Part shown: piece after piece, positions 22,051 through 33,400 of the stretch
Position numbering within the stretch: the stretch's first letter is position 1
Layout of the letters: each line of letters opens with the position of its first letter
Source of the DNA: Casuarina equisetifolia
Taxonomy: Eukaryota > Streptophyta > Magnoliopsida > Fagales > Casuarinaceae
Direction of reading: 5' to 3'
Assembly: GCA_028551475.1 (NCBI GenBank)
Contig: CM052356.1
Coordinates: 8,397,884 to 8,461,883, forward strand
DNA: 64,000 bases
The notes under the pieces: model-generated
Told to the model about the DNA's origin: nothing
The model's database searches: none
What the model saw: the letters and a program-made list of their open reading frames with translations, nothing else
Translations under genes and position numbers: made by a program

Positions 22051-23303
22051 TCCGCTACGCCCCTCTGTTACAGAATTCATATGGTCAATCAGGCTCCGCA
22101 CCTTACACTCTACCCTCTCCATTTCACATCAAGGGACAGAGCCTAACTCTTCTCAAAAAGAAATTCAATGAATCCCTAGTTAAAATAGCTAACTAATGAG
22201 TGCCATCTTCCTACGATAATAGTATTTTGCGATTCCGCGCATTGGAGCTGAATGAAAGGCTAAGGAAAGACTTTCACACTAAGCTCTTCGATCCTGTTTA
22301 TACGATGAGCTCTGGCTTAGTAGCAACATCTAATACAAACAAAGCATCCAATTACTATTTATCAAGCCAGCAGACCATTAAAAGAGTGAAAACCCTTTGT
22401 ATGACTAGGTTTACCTAACAAAAAGAGCTTTTACAACTTCAGTAGGGAGTATAGCTGCTAGTGAAAGCAACTGACTTAATGTCCGAGCCTCTTCTTCCTC
22501 TTGCTGCCTTACTTGGGCTACTTTATCCAGGAAGAGAAGTGGTTGCATATATAAGAAGGGCTTGTGCACATGAAGAAGAAAAGGAAGAAGGAGCTGTTGA
22601 GTCAGATGTGGCATTAGACTGTTTTCAAATAGGTTCTTCTCGAAGTGAATTGATGCTTTTGTTCCTACTGCTGAGGTAAGTTCAGCCACGGGCTCTGACT
22701 CCAATTAAGGTAAGGTGACTGAAGACAGGTCCGAGACAGGGTCTGGATGGGAATCTTCTAGCTTCTAGATAGGCATCTGAAGCTGATACAAGATCAGGGG
22801 AGTCTTCTAGCGTAGATCCACATGACGGGTTCCCACTTGGCATGGAGACCTTTGGTGGTCTGGCCATGGTCTCGGGCAAGAAAGACACCAGCCGCCAAAG
22901 GCTCAGTCCGAGGGACAAGCAGGTTCTGCTGGAGAGGATGGCTCAGTTACAGCTTGAAAGTCTAGAACAGAACATCATTCTGGATATGCAATTGTTGGCA
23001 TTGGCACCCTAGGGGGCTAGGGGGCCTGGTAGATCTAAACCACTTTACTGCAAACAAACTCTCTCCTCTGCTTTGGGACGACAGGAAGAGGCACCTCACC
23101 TAGGGGCAGAAAGCCCAAAAACGGAGAAAGTAGACGGAAGGGAAGCTCCGGGCGAAGACCTTGGCTCTGGCAGAGATTCTTACTCTCTTGTTCCAGCTTC
23201 ATAAGTAGTTAAGTAGTAATGTCAGAAGATTTTCGAGACTTTTAAAATTCGGGGTTTGCGGCAGGCAACTGTCAAGACAGGTAAAGAGATGCTTTTTTTT
23301 AAC

Positions 23304-23413
23304 CAAAGCAGTATAGGCATCGGCCCCTCCCGTTAGTATTTAGTAGTAGTAGACGGGGATGCACATCTAGGATGGACAGAAAGACCAGAAACTGAGGGAT
23401 TGGACAAAAGGGA
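23304..23413 (+). repeat. 110-bp direct repeat, copy 1
   Basis: It matches 25196-25305 at offset 1892. Confidence 0.88.
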
Positions 23414-23842
23414 CTGATTTTCTCACCAGAGTAGGATCCAAATCAAAATAATATGGCGAAGGTTTTCCAGTCGAGCAAAGTTCGTCTGCGGTCAGTAAGT
23501 ACGGCTGCTCTAGCTGCTCTTCCTATTAGTTCCGCGGGTAACTGTCGTCATCGAGGAGGCCAGTCTGTTCTGTCTACCAGTCAGTAGCTAACCGAGACCC
23601 CTGTAGCTAGCTCTTCTTTAGGGCCCTTTAGAAAGTAGAAAGATCGGAACCGAAGGCTAGGGGGCTCTTTGCCAATCACCAAAGATCGATTCAAAACAAG
23701 TTAATAGGATGTAACCGTTCAGCCAGCGGGCCTTGATGTCCGAAGAGGGAAGGGCAGCCATCTCCCTTTTCCTTTTTAGTAGGAAGAGGCCAGCAAAGAA
23801 TGAATTCGAACAAAGGGTCTCTCCTACGGCTGCCAAAGTACA

Positions 23843-23894
23843 CCACCTTCTTTCATTCACTCGTTCTTCTCCATAAGGACGAATGATGCCAATT
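23843..23894 (+). repeat. 52-bp dispersed repeat, copy 2
   Basis: It is identical to 4277-4328, where it marks the ccmFc/nad2 intron junction. Confidence 0.85.
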
Positions 23895-23914
23895 AAGATT
23901 GGCATCAACCCAGT

Positions 23915-24600
23915 ATGGTTGATTCTTTTTCATTATACGATAGTTCAAGCTCACCATGCCAGACGATTTTGTACCATTCCACCACTGGGCCTCTAGGCCT
24001 CCTGCCTTCCCAAGCACTCTTTACAGTGAACCTGCCATTAGTGTCATCCACCCATTTCACTCTGTCTCTACTTACCCTGTTGGGCCTGAAATCACTGGGG
24101 GTAGCTCTCTGTAACTCCAACCATACTGGGGATCGAGCAGTCGGCCATCTCCAATCAGAACCCTCAACGATAGCCTCAACCTTTGCTTCTTTCCCTAATC
24201 CCGAGATACGTATAATCCTTTCTCAAAATTTGCAGATGAGGGGGCCAACAGGATGCCAGTTATCGTACCATAAAGAAATGGACGAACCATCACCAACCTG
24301 GTATCTAATCTTCTCTCGGGAAATTTGTCTCAGTTTGAGGATTTTTCTCCAAGCCCAGGAGCAGTCACCCGGTATTTTCATCTCCCAGAAATTATTGTTC
24401 CGGATCAAGTGCGTGCGCACCCAACATGACCAGACTGATTGGTCTCCATCAGTACAGATGTGCCACAGGTGTTTGATCATGGCAGCTCGATTCCAATGCT
24501 CCATACTCTTGATGCCTAGCCCTCCTTCATCTTTGGGAAGACAAACCTGCTCTCATGCAACCTTGGCCCTATAGAATATATTAGTCACCCTTTCTTCATA
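23915..24600 (-). mobile_element. LINE (L1-type) fragment, C-terminal part of ORF2
   Basis: The minus strand encodes the region after the reverse transcriptase in plant L1 elements: GIKSMEHWNRAAMIKHLWHI, WVRTHLIRNNNFWEMKIP and YQVGDGSSISLWYDNWHPVG, then the zf-RVT side with DDTNGRFTVKSAW. It is in at least two frames, so it is decayed, and it lacks the 3' end with poly-A. It sits within organellar sequence right after copy 2 of the 52-bp repeat. It therefore probably entered the mitochondrial genome from the nucleus before the block returned to the nucleus, or was brought in by later rearrangement. Confidence 0.85.
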
Positions 24601-24907
24601 AGTAAGCCGAGAAAGCGTCTTTCAGAGTTCACTTCTCTTCTCTGAGGGACTAGGCTGAAAGTAAGCTCTCTTCTCTATAGATCGAGGAGTTGAATGAAAA
24701 TAGGCTCTTCCTGTGCGATGAAAGCCTTCAGTAAGCTGGTTCGCCCAATCCATCTTAAAGCCTATGTCATGCCTAAAAAACATCTGTCTGATGGTTAAAC
24801 TCTACAATCTGGCTTTCCTGCCATATTAGCGCAAGAGGTCTAACTGCAAGAGGAGAGTGTGAATGCTCTATCTAGCTAGAGACCCTCCTTTAGAATAGGA
24901 TGTTATG
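24601..24907. other. Unassigned organellar-type sequence
   Basis: There are no recognisable genes between the LINE piece and the cox3 fragment. Confidence 0.4.
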
Positions 24908-25186
24908 GCGAATACCACATATGATCAAGAAAAGAGTACCTATAATCACATGAAAACCATGAAAGCCAGTTGCTAAGAAAAAGGTAGAACCATAAATACT
25001 ATCCGAAATAGTGAAGGGTGCTTGATAATATTCCATTCCTTGAAAGCCAGTGAAAACTAGAGCCAGTGAAACGGTAGCTACTAAAGCATAAACTGCTCGT
25101 TTTTCCTTCCCCGCGAGTATAGCATGATGAGCCCAAGTTACGGCAGCTCCGGATGAAAGGAGAATAGGGGTATTAAGAAAAGGGAT
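24908..25186 (-). pseudogene. cox3: Mitochondrial cox3, internal fragment
   Basis: The minus strand encodes [60 protein letters not shown] and [20 protein letters not shown] ending at CGIR. This is about 93 residues of the cytochrome c oxidase subunit III membrane protein. Pro in NTPILL and Ser in ATVSLAL are unedited forms of Leu codons. Both ends of the gene are missing; the 5' side passes within ten bases into the 110-bp repeat at 25196. It is a recombination-born fragment. Confidence 0.95.
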
Positions 25187-25195
25187 TAAAAAAAG

Positions 25196-25305
25196 CAAAG
25201 CAGTATAGGCATCGGCCCCTCCCGTTAGTATTTAGTAGTAGTAGACGGGGATGCACATCTAGGATGGACAGAAAGACCAGAAACTGAGGGATTGGACAAA
25301 AGGGA
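25196..25305 (+). repeat. 110-bp direct repeat, copy 2
   Basis: This is the partner of 23304-23413, beginning ten bases from the edge of the cox3 fragment. Confidence 0.88.
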
Positions 25306-26879
25306 AGCTACGCTTGCACGCCTTGGCGCTGGATCCCTATCCTCACAATCCTCACAAAGACGAATTTCGTAGAAAGAAGGCAAAGGGGTTGCCCCGAAGA
25401 GCTGGTCGATAGTCTTCTTGAACGAGGTATAAAGCTCGGATGGTATAGGCTAGAAAGGGTTCCGTGGGTGAGTCTAGTCATAGTCTGTTGTCTCACTTCA
25501 AGGATGATTGCCGGGGACGACTTCAATGATTCTATTTCCTCTGGTCCTGTTCATGAAGAGGTGTTTTGGTCATTCTGGTCATTTTTTTTCATTGAAACAA
25601 GTTCCAACCACGATGGTTTGGCGTGAGAGGTAGAGCCGAATGCGCCGATTTCCTTGTTTGTCACCATCTCTTTCAATGTTCGTTCCTTCGCGTCTTAGAC
25701 AAGGTGGGATCACCCGTTTGTGTGCCGTTTGGTCCTAATAAATAAGAATTGGGTGTAGCATTAGCTTTTTACAAGGTGACGACGGGAATAAGATTTCAAA
25801 TCAATAGGAAAACCAGCCCTTGAATGGCATGCTCCCTATCTGTCTCAATTGGCCGAGCTGAATCGGTCAACCTGTAGGAAACTAGGAAACAAACTGGTCA
25901 ATTGCTCTTCTATCTTACTTAATCACTCAACTTCGATTCCTGCATCGTTTGCATACATATCCTATCCGGGATAAGGGCTTGAAGGCGGAAAAGGCATATA
26001 GAATGGTAACGGCTGAACAGAGTCAATGTCTCCTCAGAAAATAGAAAATAGAGTCCAGTGGTTCGAATCCACTTCTAAAAGCGGGTGAAGGTGGGGACAT
26101 TAGCAACCTCATCAACTCGAGACGAGACGAGAAGGGGCACCTGAATCCTCTAATGAGGAGACCTTTTGACATAACTCACCTAAATTTTTTTCATTCATGG
26201 ATGTCTTTTCAGGATACAATCCGGTAGAAAAGACCAAGGATAGAACCAATTCATCCCATTCTTCGGTTGAAGCAGCTGCCCTTCCATCAACAGAATTGGC
26301 TCCTGCGGGCCTAAGTGGACCTCCTCCATTAGTTCCAAACCTTGACGGTAGGGCTTTTAGGTATAGGTCAGCGGTTAAAGAAGGAGTCGGAGCGGATAAA
26401 GAACAAAAGATTTATGTTGCTAAATCGCAAATGTAAGAACAACACTTAGAGATCGGGCAGCACCAGGAATGGATAGACAAGTTCAGGAGTAAGGTTTCTC
26501 GGTATGGAAGAGCAGCTGATCTTGCATCAACCATTGAATGCTTAGATTCAAAACCAACGATGATACTTGAAGAAGCGTAGTTGCCTTGGCCAGGAAGGGG
26601 CATAAGTTCTCCAAAACTTGTGTGTAAAGCAAGTGATTCCGCCTTTGAAAGAGAACCTCCGAGCAACCTTTTTATTTCTCTGTCTTTCGTAGTTCTCCCT
26701 GGACATTTTTGATATGACGGAAGAAGACCGGATCTTCGATTTCATGAAGGGGCTCCAACCTACGCCAAAATGTCCAAGACTTAGGGTCGAAACAGGCAGC
26801 TAGCCTGCTAGATTGAAAGTACTTAGCCAGGGGGAGTCGAGACCAGGCCCTTGCCCTGGTAGAATCATCAACAGATATG
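25306..26879. other. Unassigned organellar-type sequence
   Basis: No gene was recognised. A frame at 26197-26436 (plus) begins MDVFSGYNPVEKTKDRTNSS without known homology. Around 26060-26085 a T-arm-like phrase (GGTTCGAATCC) occurs without the rest of a tRNA. Confidence 0.45.
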
Positions 26880-27146
26880 AACCACTTAGATATAAATTTT
26901 TACTATATTTAGTAGGGTTGACCTAACCCATAGGTGTAACCTTTCGCTCAATACTCGAATCTACAATTGAAGCATCTGAGGCTGCATTAATCGGGGATAC
27001 ACGACAGAAGGAATTGTTTTATTTATAAACTTCACCTTCACAATAAGCGTAGATTTTTTTCCATCATTTTTTTTCTTTCTCTCCCGAATAATGTATCTTT
27101 CTCCGAAAACCGAAAGCGGTAAAGAAAAAAAACATCAAATCACACC
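26880..27146 (-). other. Plastid ycf3 intron 1, 5' portion
   Basis: On the minus strand the sequence starts with GTGTGATTTG, a group II intron start, directly after ycf3 exon 1. It is AT-rich like the plastid intron. The lower limit of plastid homology near 26880 is approximate. Confidence 0.7.
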
Positions 27147-27269
27147 ATCTCTATAATAGGTGAATGCCTCTTTTTCTCCTAAAGTTGTCGGAATTATTCG
27201 TAATAAGATGTTGGCTACAATTGAAAAGGTCTTATCAATAAAATTTCCATTTATCCGAGATCTGGGCAT
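27147..27269 (-). pseudogene. ycf3: Plastid ycf3 (pafI), exon 1
   Basis: The minus strand from 27269 encodes [40 protein letters not shown] and ends in the codons for D and the splice site, the first exon of the photosystem I assembly factor Ycf3. The exon length (about 123-124 bases) and the intron start agree with the plastid gene. Exons 2 and 3 are not in the window. The order exon 1 (minus) then trnS-GGA (plus) is the normal plastid arrangement, so this is one contiguous plastid piece. Confidence 0.93.
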
Positions 27270-27664
27270 AGGTATCAATCCATTCTAGAATTTCTTTTAC
27301 TTACCTCTTGTGAGAAAATCGTCCCACAAACAAAGAAATTGTACAGTACAAAATAACATAAAAAAAATAGATCGATTGATTCGTTCTAATTCATTTATTT
27401 AATCTGGTATAAATATTGTAAGTAAAAAAAAAAATAACTATTGGAAAAAGATGGGAGCGCCCTCTTCGCAAAAATGAAATGAATAGATATATTTAACAGT
27501 TTTCACAAAAAAATTATCTCTATCCCCTTCCTTGAAGAAAGGGTTTTTCTTTGATGAAAAGTTTTTCACATTTTTTATATTTAGAATTGACTGTACTTAT
27601 CTATCCAAAAATCTAATATGAATGACTCACTATTCACTCGGTTTCTGGCCATAATCATTATGTA

Positions 27665-27751
27665 GGAGAGATGGCCGAGTGGTTCAAGGCGTAGCATTGG
27701 AACTGCTATGTAGGCTTTTGTTTACCGAGGGTTCGAATCCCTCTCTTTCCG
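27665..27751 (+). tRNA. trnS-GGA: tRNA-Ser(GGA), plastid type
   Basis: The 87-base gene begins GGAGAGATGGCCGAGTGG, has the anticodon loop CATTGGAACTG with anticodon GGA, a long variable arm as in serine tRNAs, a T-arm GAGGGTTCGAATCCCTC, and an acceptor 3' strand TCTTTCC pairing with the 5' GGAGAGA (one G-T pair), followed by G as discriminator. It is intact. Plastid trnS-GGA copies are known to be used in some plant mitochondria; here it would be silent unless transcribed. Confidence 0.96.
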
Positions 27752-27846
27752 TACCCTTTACCTAATTCACCCATCTTATTGATAGCAATGTATCATTGTA
27801 AATAACAATAGATACCGTTATTCCAACAGTTGAGTTAGACCTTTCT

Positions 27847-27942
27847 TTGACTATTAGGATATCTTTCATATTCATATTCCTCCGGGAAAACTTCAAAGCA
27901 TCTTTTATATTTCACTTGTCCTCCTTCCTAGCAGCCCAGATC
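27847..27942 (-). repeat. 96-bp inverted repeat, right arm
   Basis: This is the partner of 21955-22050 in opposite orientation. Confidence 0.85.
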
Positions 27943-28811
27943 CCCTTCCTGCTTTACGTTCCGTATTGCCAGTAGAGGATTACGGCAGCAGTACATTCCC
28001 GCAGAACAGTAAAGTAACTAAGCCTCTATCTTCCATTCCTTGTGTGTGCTGACTGAAGCGAAGGATATTCTTTGAGCTTAATCTGTCGAGAAGAACCATC
28101 CCTACCGGATCGGACATGTAACCAGTCTTCTCCGCTTGAGAGGGAAAGACGGCTGCTCTGTGAACAACCCTAGTAGCTGGTCCTGCTCCTGCAGCTGTCT
28201 GAACTGCCACCTCTGCTCCAATACAGAAAGCAGCTCCAGCTGAAGCTATTGTAGCAGCTCCGTCCCATTCATCACTTCTTTCTGTTAAAAAGAAAAGAGC
28301 TGCTCCTCTCCGATCTAAGTCCTCTCTCTAGTCAGAAATAGCGTAAGTTAATCAGGATGGATCGACATAAACCTGAATTCATCAATTGCAGTCATGGATG
28401 AAAAAAAAGCATTAGTTTCTTTTCTAGCAGTTCCTGTAAAAGCAGTTGAAGTAATAGCGATTGCAGGAATATCAGCAGTATCCGTACTAGCAGCTGTAGC
28501 TGTAAGGAAATACGGATTCAAGTCGGAGCTGGTAGCCAATCAGGCCACCTCATGTGGGATGGGAAGTCAGCGCAGCTGTTGCCGGTGTACGGGGGGTCTG
28601 TCCTGAAACTGTTGTTATTGCCGCAGTAAGCAAGGAAGCCAGGTGTCAAAGTAGCAGCGGCTATCAATGAAGACAAGACGAAAGCAAGTTTCCATTTCTC
28701 CTTAGATTAAAAGGAGTTAACGCGGGTGAATTCTTAAGGAAAAAATACTAAAGAATGAAAGCGAGTCCATTGTGCTTACAAACGAGTTACGCGTCTTCAA
28801 TGCGAGTTGTG
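27943..28811. other. Unassigned organellar-type sequence with Ala/Val-rich frame
   Basis: No known gene was found. At 28394-28606 the plus strand reads an Ala/Val/Ile-rich stretch (AVEVIAIAGISAVSVLAAVA), similar in flavour to the Pro/Ala-rich frames near 9400-10130. Confidence 0.4.
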
Positions 28812-28863
28812 CGATCAGACGACATTTTTCACAAATTTTACGAGCGGAGGCTCTTATTTTCAT
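28812..28863 (-). pseudogene. rpl36: Plastid rpl36, first 17 codons
   Basis: The minus strand from 28863 reads MKIRASARKICEKCRLI, the N-terminal half of the 37-residue plastid ribosomal protein L36, with its first zinc-binding Cys pair. It then diverges. The infA remnant follows on the same strand side, as in the plastid order. Confidence 0.88.
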
Positions 28864-28904
28864 ATTTGTCATTCCTTAACTTAATTTTGAATTTACTTAT
28901 TGAA

Positions 28905-29200
28905 AGGAAATAAGTTTTCTTTAAATTTTCAACTTTCGAATTGTATCCCTTCGAAAAGAATATTAAAGTTGAAGCTTTGTTTCAGAGTATATAAATTATA
29001 TGCCTTTTGGTTGAATCATAACAACTTAGTTAAATTTTTTCTTTATCCTCCAGTAAGTAGCATATGTATAAAACTATGTGGAATCCTTCCTAAACCATAA
29101 CCTAAAATCCGATCTTCATTATTTAACCGAATCTTAAGTCTACCGTTCGGAAGTGATTCAGTAATTTAATTTCCACGAATCTATTTTTCTTCTTTTAGCC
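28905..29200 (-). pseudogene. infA: Plastid infA remnant
   Basis: Minus-strand frames give ITESLPNG, then [20 protein letters not shown] and IHMLLTGG, weakly matching translation initiation factor 1 ([20 protein letters not shown] and so on). Several frame changes and stops interrupt it. infA is decayed in the plastids of most eudicots, so it was probably already a pseudogene when copied here. Its position next to rpl36 supports the identification. Confidence 0.8.
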
Positions 29201-29596
29201 CAATTCCGGGTAAAACTTCTTTAAAAAATTAACCAATGCCAGGGGGGAGTGATATTATAAACCTGCTCTTTTTTTTTTCACAAAAAAGAAGGAGTTCAGC
29301 CGGGGGAAAGAGTTATACTACCCATAGCCTCTAGACTTCCACTTCTGAAAGCCAGTAAAGTAGTACGGCTAGGGAGACGCCCGAGCCCTTTAGGAAGACC
29401 TTATCCTTAGAAAATGTCCTTTTCTCACCTGTAGCTACCCGACCGGAACCGAAGGACTTTTCGTTGACTTTAATCTTTTTCCTTTCTTACGTGATTGAAG
29501 ATTGAGAAACCTATCGATCACTGGAATCATTATATAATAGAAGAAAACCGGCAAGCAAGAAAAGGCCTTACTAGAAGAGTTAGGGGCTAAGGCGCA
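29201..29596. other. Unassigned organellar-type sequence
   Basis: It lies between the infA remnant and the second rpoB fragment. No gene was recognised. Confidence 0.4.
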
Positions 29597-30625
29597 TGGG
29601 GTTGAAGTTACCAAATTCTGAGGAGTCGGTATCAATTTATGCCTAATTGCCCCGCCTATAGTTCCTCTAATCATATTTTCTAAACGAACCAGAGCCAATC
29701 CGAATTGATCTTGTAAGAGATCTGCTACAGAGCGAATACGTTTATTTTTCAAATGATTCATATCGTCAAGTGTACCCATTCCAAATTTCATTCCAATTAA
29801 ATAATCCGTAGCTGCCAATATATCTCGCGGTAATAAAAATGTAATGTTCTGCGGTATATTAAGATTCAGCCTCTGGTTCATATTTTTTCGACCAATCCTT
29901 CCTAATTCACATCTTTGTTGAAAGAATTTCCTTTGTAATTCCTTACATAAGGATTCAGAAAATACCTGATCTCCGCCTACACAAGCAAATTGTTGATAAA
30001 ACTCCAAAATAGCATTTTCTTTTGAACCAATTTTCTTTTTCTCTTTCTCATTGTATAGATGAATGATCTTCTCTTTAGAGCATTTCCAGTGAAATTTAAA
30101 CCTTCTAGAAGATACTTTCTTTTGTATAATTTTGTTAAGAATCTCCATCATAATAACAAAGAGAAAAAGAGAGAGAGGGTCTCCTTGTCTAAGTCCTTTT
30201 GCCCCCTTAAAAAAACCTATAAGAGAGTCATTGATATTCACAGAATATCCAACAGTAATGATGCAGCTTTTAATCAACAATTTAAATTTGTCTAAGAACT
30301 TCAAAACTTTCAGAGTGTTTAGGATTGCATTCCAGTCTATTGAATCATATGCTTTCATAATATTAACCTTAATTGTCACCCTTTTCCCATGAATATCTTT
30401 GTGATAATTGTGTATTAACTCTTGACATAACAAAATATTTTCTTTAATGTTCCTTCCTAGCACAAAAGTTGTCTGACAAGGATGTATGAAAGGAGGCAAA
30501 GCTATACTTAGTCTTCCTGCCACAATTTTAGATATGATCTTGTACAACACATTGCAACAGGAGATAGTTCTAAAATCTTTCATATTTATGGCATTAATTT
30601 TCTTAGGGACAAGGGAGATTACCAT
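29435..30625 (-). pseudogene. 396-codon chimeric open frame: LINE reverse transcriptase + plastid rpoB + organellar tail
   Basis: A single open frame runs from LINE reverse transcriptase ([53 protein letters not shown]) straight into rpoB ([14 protein letters not shown]) and ends in unrelated residues. The reverse transcriptase part stops just before the FADD box that holds two catalytic aspartates, so it cannot be an active enzyme. The frame is probably open by chance. It is reported because it marks the exact organelle/nucleus junction. Confidence 0.9.
29597..30052 (-). pseudogene. rpoB: Plastid rpoB, second fragment (about 150 codons)
   Basis: The minus strand encodes [100 protein letters not shown] and [18 protein letters not shown]. 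In the plastid gene this follows the end of the 11440-12051 fragment with only about six codons missing, yet it is on the other strand and 17.5 kb away. Its 5' end is fused in frame to LINE reverse transcriptase at 30052, and its 3' end passes into unassigned organellar sequence. Confidence 0.95.
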
Positions 30626-33400
30626 TGAATTTATACTTCACAGTAGCTATCTCTTCTAAAAGAAAGCTATAATTACATCTTGTATGTCACTCCTTATAAT
30701 GCTCCAAGCTTTCTTGAAGAAGAAGCTATTATATCCATCAAGACCTGGAGCTTTGTAATCACCAATAGTATTAAGGACCTTTTGTATATCTTCTCTTTGA
30801 ATATTTGCTATAGTTCTTCTCTTTGTCTCTTCTGAAATTTTCGTGGGAAATAACTCTTTTAATTTTGCTTCTGATGGTTGAAGTTGGTTTCCCCTCCTTA
30901 GTAAGTTTTGATAGTAACTTGGAATTTTGTTCTTTATCATTTCAGGATCTTTAGTAAGTTGTCCATCATTTATTTCCAGCTTGACAATGTGGTTTTTTGC
31001 TTTCCTCTTCATCATGCTTCTAGAAGAGACTTTATTGTTACAATCTCCCTCTTTCAGCCAAGTATTCCTTGATTTTTGCTTCAAAAATATTTCTTCATAT
31101 TTGCTATGTATTAGTAACTTTTCTAACCAATCCTTTTCTTCATTGCACAATTAGGTATTTAAAGGGTCATCAAAAAGCTTTCCTTGTGCTATTTGTTGTT
31201 GCTTCCTTGCTATCTTTATTTTCCTTGGTAATTCTCTAAATTCCTCTTTATTTAGCTTTCTCAACTTTTTTTTTCATTTCCTTCAACTTTATCACTATTC
31301 TATACATTATAGTGCTCTCAACCCTTTGTTACCAAATATTCTTCACTATGGTCATAAATTGGGGGTTGTTTTGCTAGAAGTTGAAAAATCTAAAGGTGCT
31401 TTTCTGTCTTGGTCTATTATTGCCTACCTTGATGATGCAAGGATTATGGTCTGACAATCTAGGAGTACTAAATTCAATGGAGAAATCCACATTACTTTGC
31501 AACCATTTAGGGTTTACCAAACATCTATCCAATTTACTACCTTTGAACCCTAATCCTTTACCTTTGTTCGTCCATGATAGAAGAGGTCCTACAAAGTTTG
31601 GTTCTATAAGTTCTACACCACTTATGAACTTGTTAAAATCTTCTATTCCTTTTATCCATCTATTAACTGCACTAACCTTTTCATTTAGATTCCTCACTGT
31701 ATTAAAATCTCCTACTAGTAACCATTGAGTGTCCTTTTCATAACTGTTATAACATTGTCTGAGGTTACTCCAAAATCCTTCCATTCATTTGCTACATTTG
31801 TTGCATAGATGACAGATAAGTACCATACTTCATGCCTTTCTTCCACTTTACAATTCACTACTTGTTTAGAACTATTAAGCATTATGATGTTAAGCTGTGG
31901 CTTTTTCCATACAATCCAAATCTTTCCATTTTCATTATCTTTATAATTATGGACAAAACCCCATTGGGGAAAAAGAGAATCTATCACCCATTGTGCTTTA
32001 TCTTCTTTTATTTTGTGTTATAATAAAATGACAATGTTAGCTTTAGCATTCTTGATAACTTCTTGTACCTCATTTTGTTTAGGGCTTTTATTCATGCCCC
32101 TAACATTCTATAAGAATATGATCATTTGTCTGGGGGTATAGTGTTTTTTCCTTTAACACCTTCAAAACCTACAATATCAATGCATCTTTCTTCATTTGGT
32201 TCCTGGTAGTCATTTATCAACACACTAAACCTATTACTGGTGTTATCCTCTTCACATGTATTCCTTTTGGGGCTCTTTTTATTTCCTCTTCCATTCACAC
32301 TTGCTTTATTGCTTTCTTATAATTTGGCCTTTGGACTAGTGGTGGATTCAACTTCATGTGTTACTGAATTTGCAATCTTATCTCTTATATCCTCATGTCC
32401 TTTGTCTTCATGAACTTGATTTTCATTACCATTATCTAAATGTTCTTTATCCCCACGTCCTTCATCATAGTTCTCCGTCTGACTTAATGGCTTTTACATT
32501 GGAACACATATCTCTTTTTTCTTTGTAACATACTCTTTATGTCCAAAGCAATCACATTTCTTGCATATTTCATGTAACCAACAATACTCCACTCCTACTT
32601 CAAAAATAGCACCATTTCCCATGTCAATTTCAAATGAAGTTGGTAGAGAACACTTTGTATCTATTTCAACACATACTTTTGCATATGATATCCTCTATCT
32701 ATGTTTAGTAGCTTTATCTATGTATAATGGCTTTCCAACAGTACTAGCTATATAGCTCATACCAATCTCATCCCATAGAGCATGCGGGACATTATGCAAT
32801 TTTATCCAAATTGGTATTGAAGTGATTTTTTCTTTCTGCAATCTAATAGTATTATGCCATTTTCGCAAAAACATTGGTTTTCCTACCACATCACATACTC
32901 CAGCTTCTAATACTTCCTTTATCTTTTGTTTATTAGAAAATCTAAAGAAGAAGAAGCCATTATCTGTAGCAGAAATATCTACTAAACTTTGTTTTCCCCT
33001 TTGCTTTTTACAATTCCTTTTACTACAGAAAATGATAATTTTGATCTTAAAAAGAAACCCACAACACAATTTTCATAGAATTTGCTACCTTCTTCAATAA
33101 CTTCCTTAGGAGGAGCAACTTTAATTTTTCCATCATTTAATACTGGTGGCTAGTATTTCATATGAGCACTTTGTGCTAATCCTCCTATTACAGCCTTACT
33201 CCAAGATCCATGCTTTCCTTTATGTTCGAAGCTCTCCTTAAAGATAATGTTGTTTGTCTTTTCTAGCATCTCATTTTTCTCTTTATTTTTCATAGGCTCT
33301 TGGAATAAACTTTCTTGGATTTCCTTTTCAATTCTCACCTTGTCCTATTGAGCTATATTATCCTTGGTCATACTTCTTTTAGCCATGTTCTTATTTGCAA
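30053..33400 (-). mobile_element. L1-type LINE, truncated in the reverse transcriptase
   Basis: Read on the minus strand the element has ORF1 with a DUF4283-like domain (about 33070-32600: IPIWIKLHNVPHALWDEIGM, then VGKPLYIDKATK) and a CCHC-like knuckle near 32560 (YCWLHEICKKCDCFGHKEY). An APE-type endonuclease follows (about 32125-31374: LLVGDFNTV, SKLDRCLVN, LSDHNPCIIKV). Next come the linker and the first half of the reverse transcriptase (31150-30053: [20 protein letters not shown]). The frame is broken in several places between these blocks. It ends at 30052 against plastid rpoB before the FADD motif, with no RNase H, 3' end or poly-A. LINEs normally lose their 5' end, so loss of the 3' part points to a later event. 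Confidence 0.92.

Larger units (their letters stand above)
21265..23914. other. Unassigned organellar-type sequence with short repeats
   Basis: No gene was recognised. The stretch carries one arm of a 96-bp inverted repeat (21955-22050), one copy of a 110-bp direct repeat (23304-23413) and copy 2 of the 52-bp repeat (23843-23894). Confidence 0.5.

Noticed and set aside
26055-26095. tRNA gene
   Set aside because: Only a T-arm-like phrase (GGTTCGAATCC) is present; acceptor, D-arm and anticodon arm cannot be formed with the upstream sequence.
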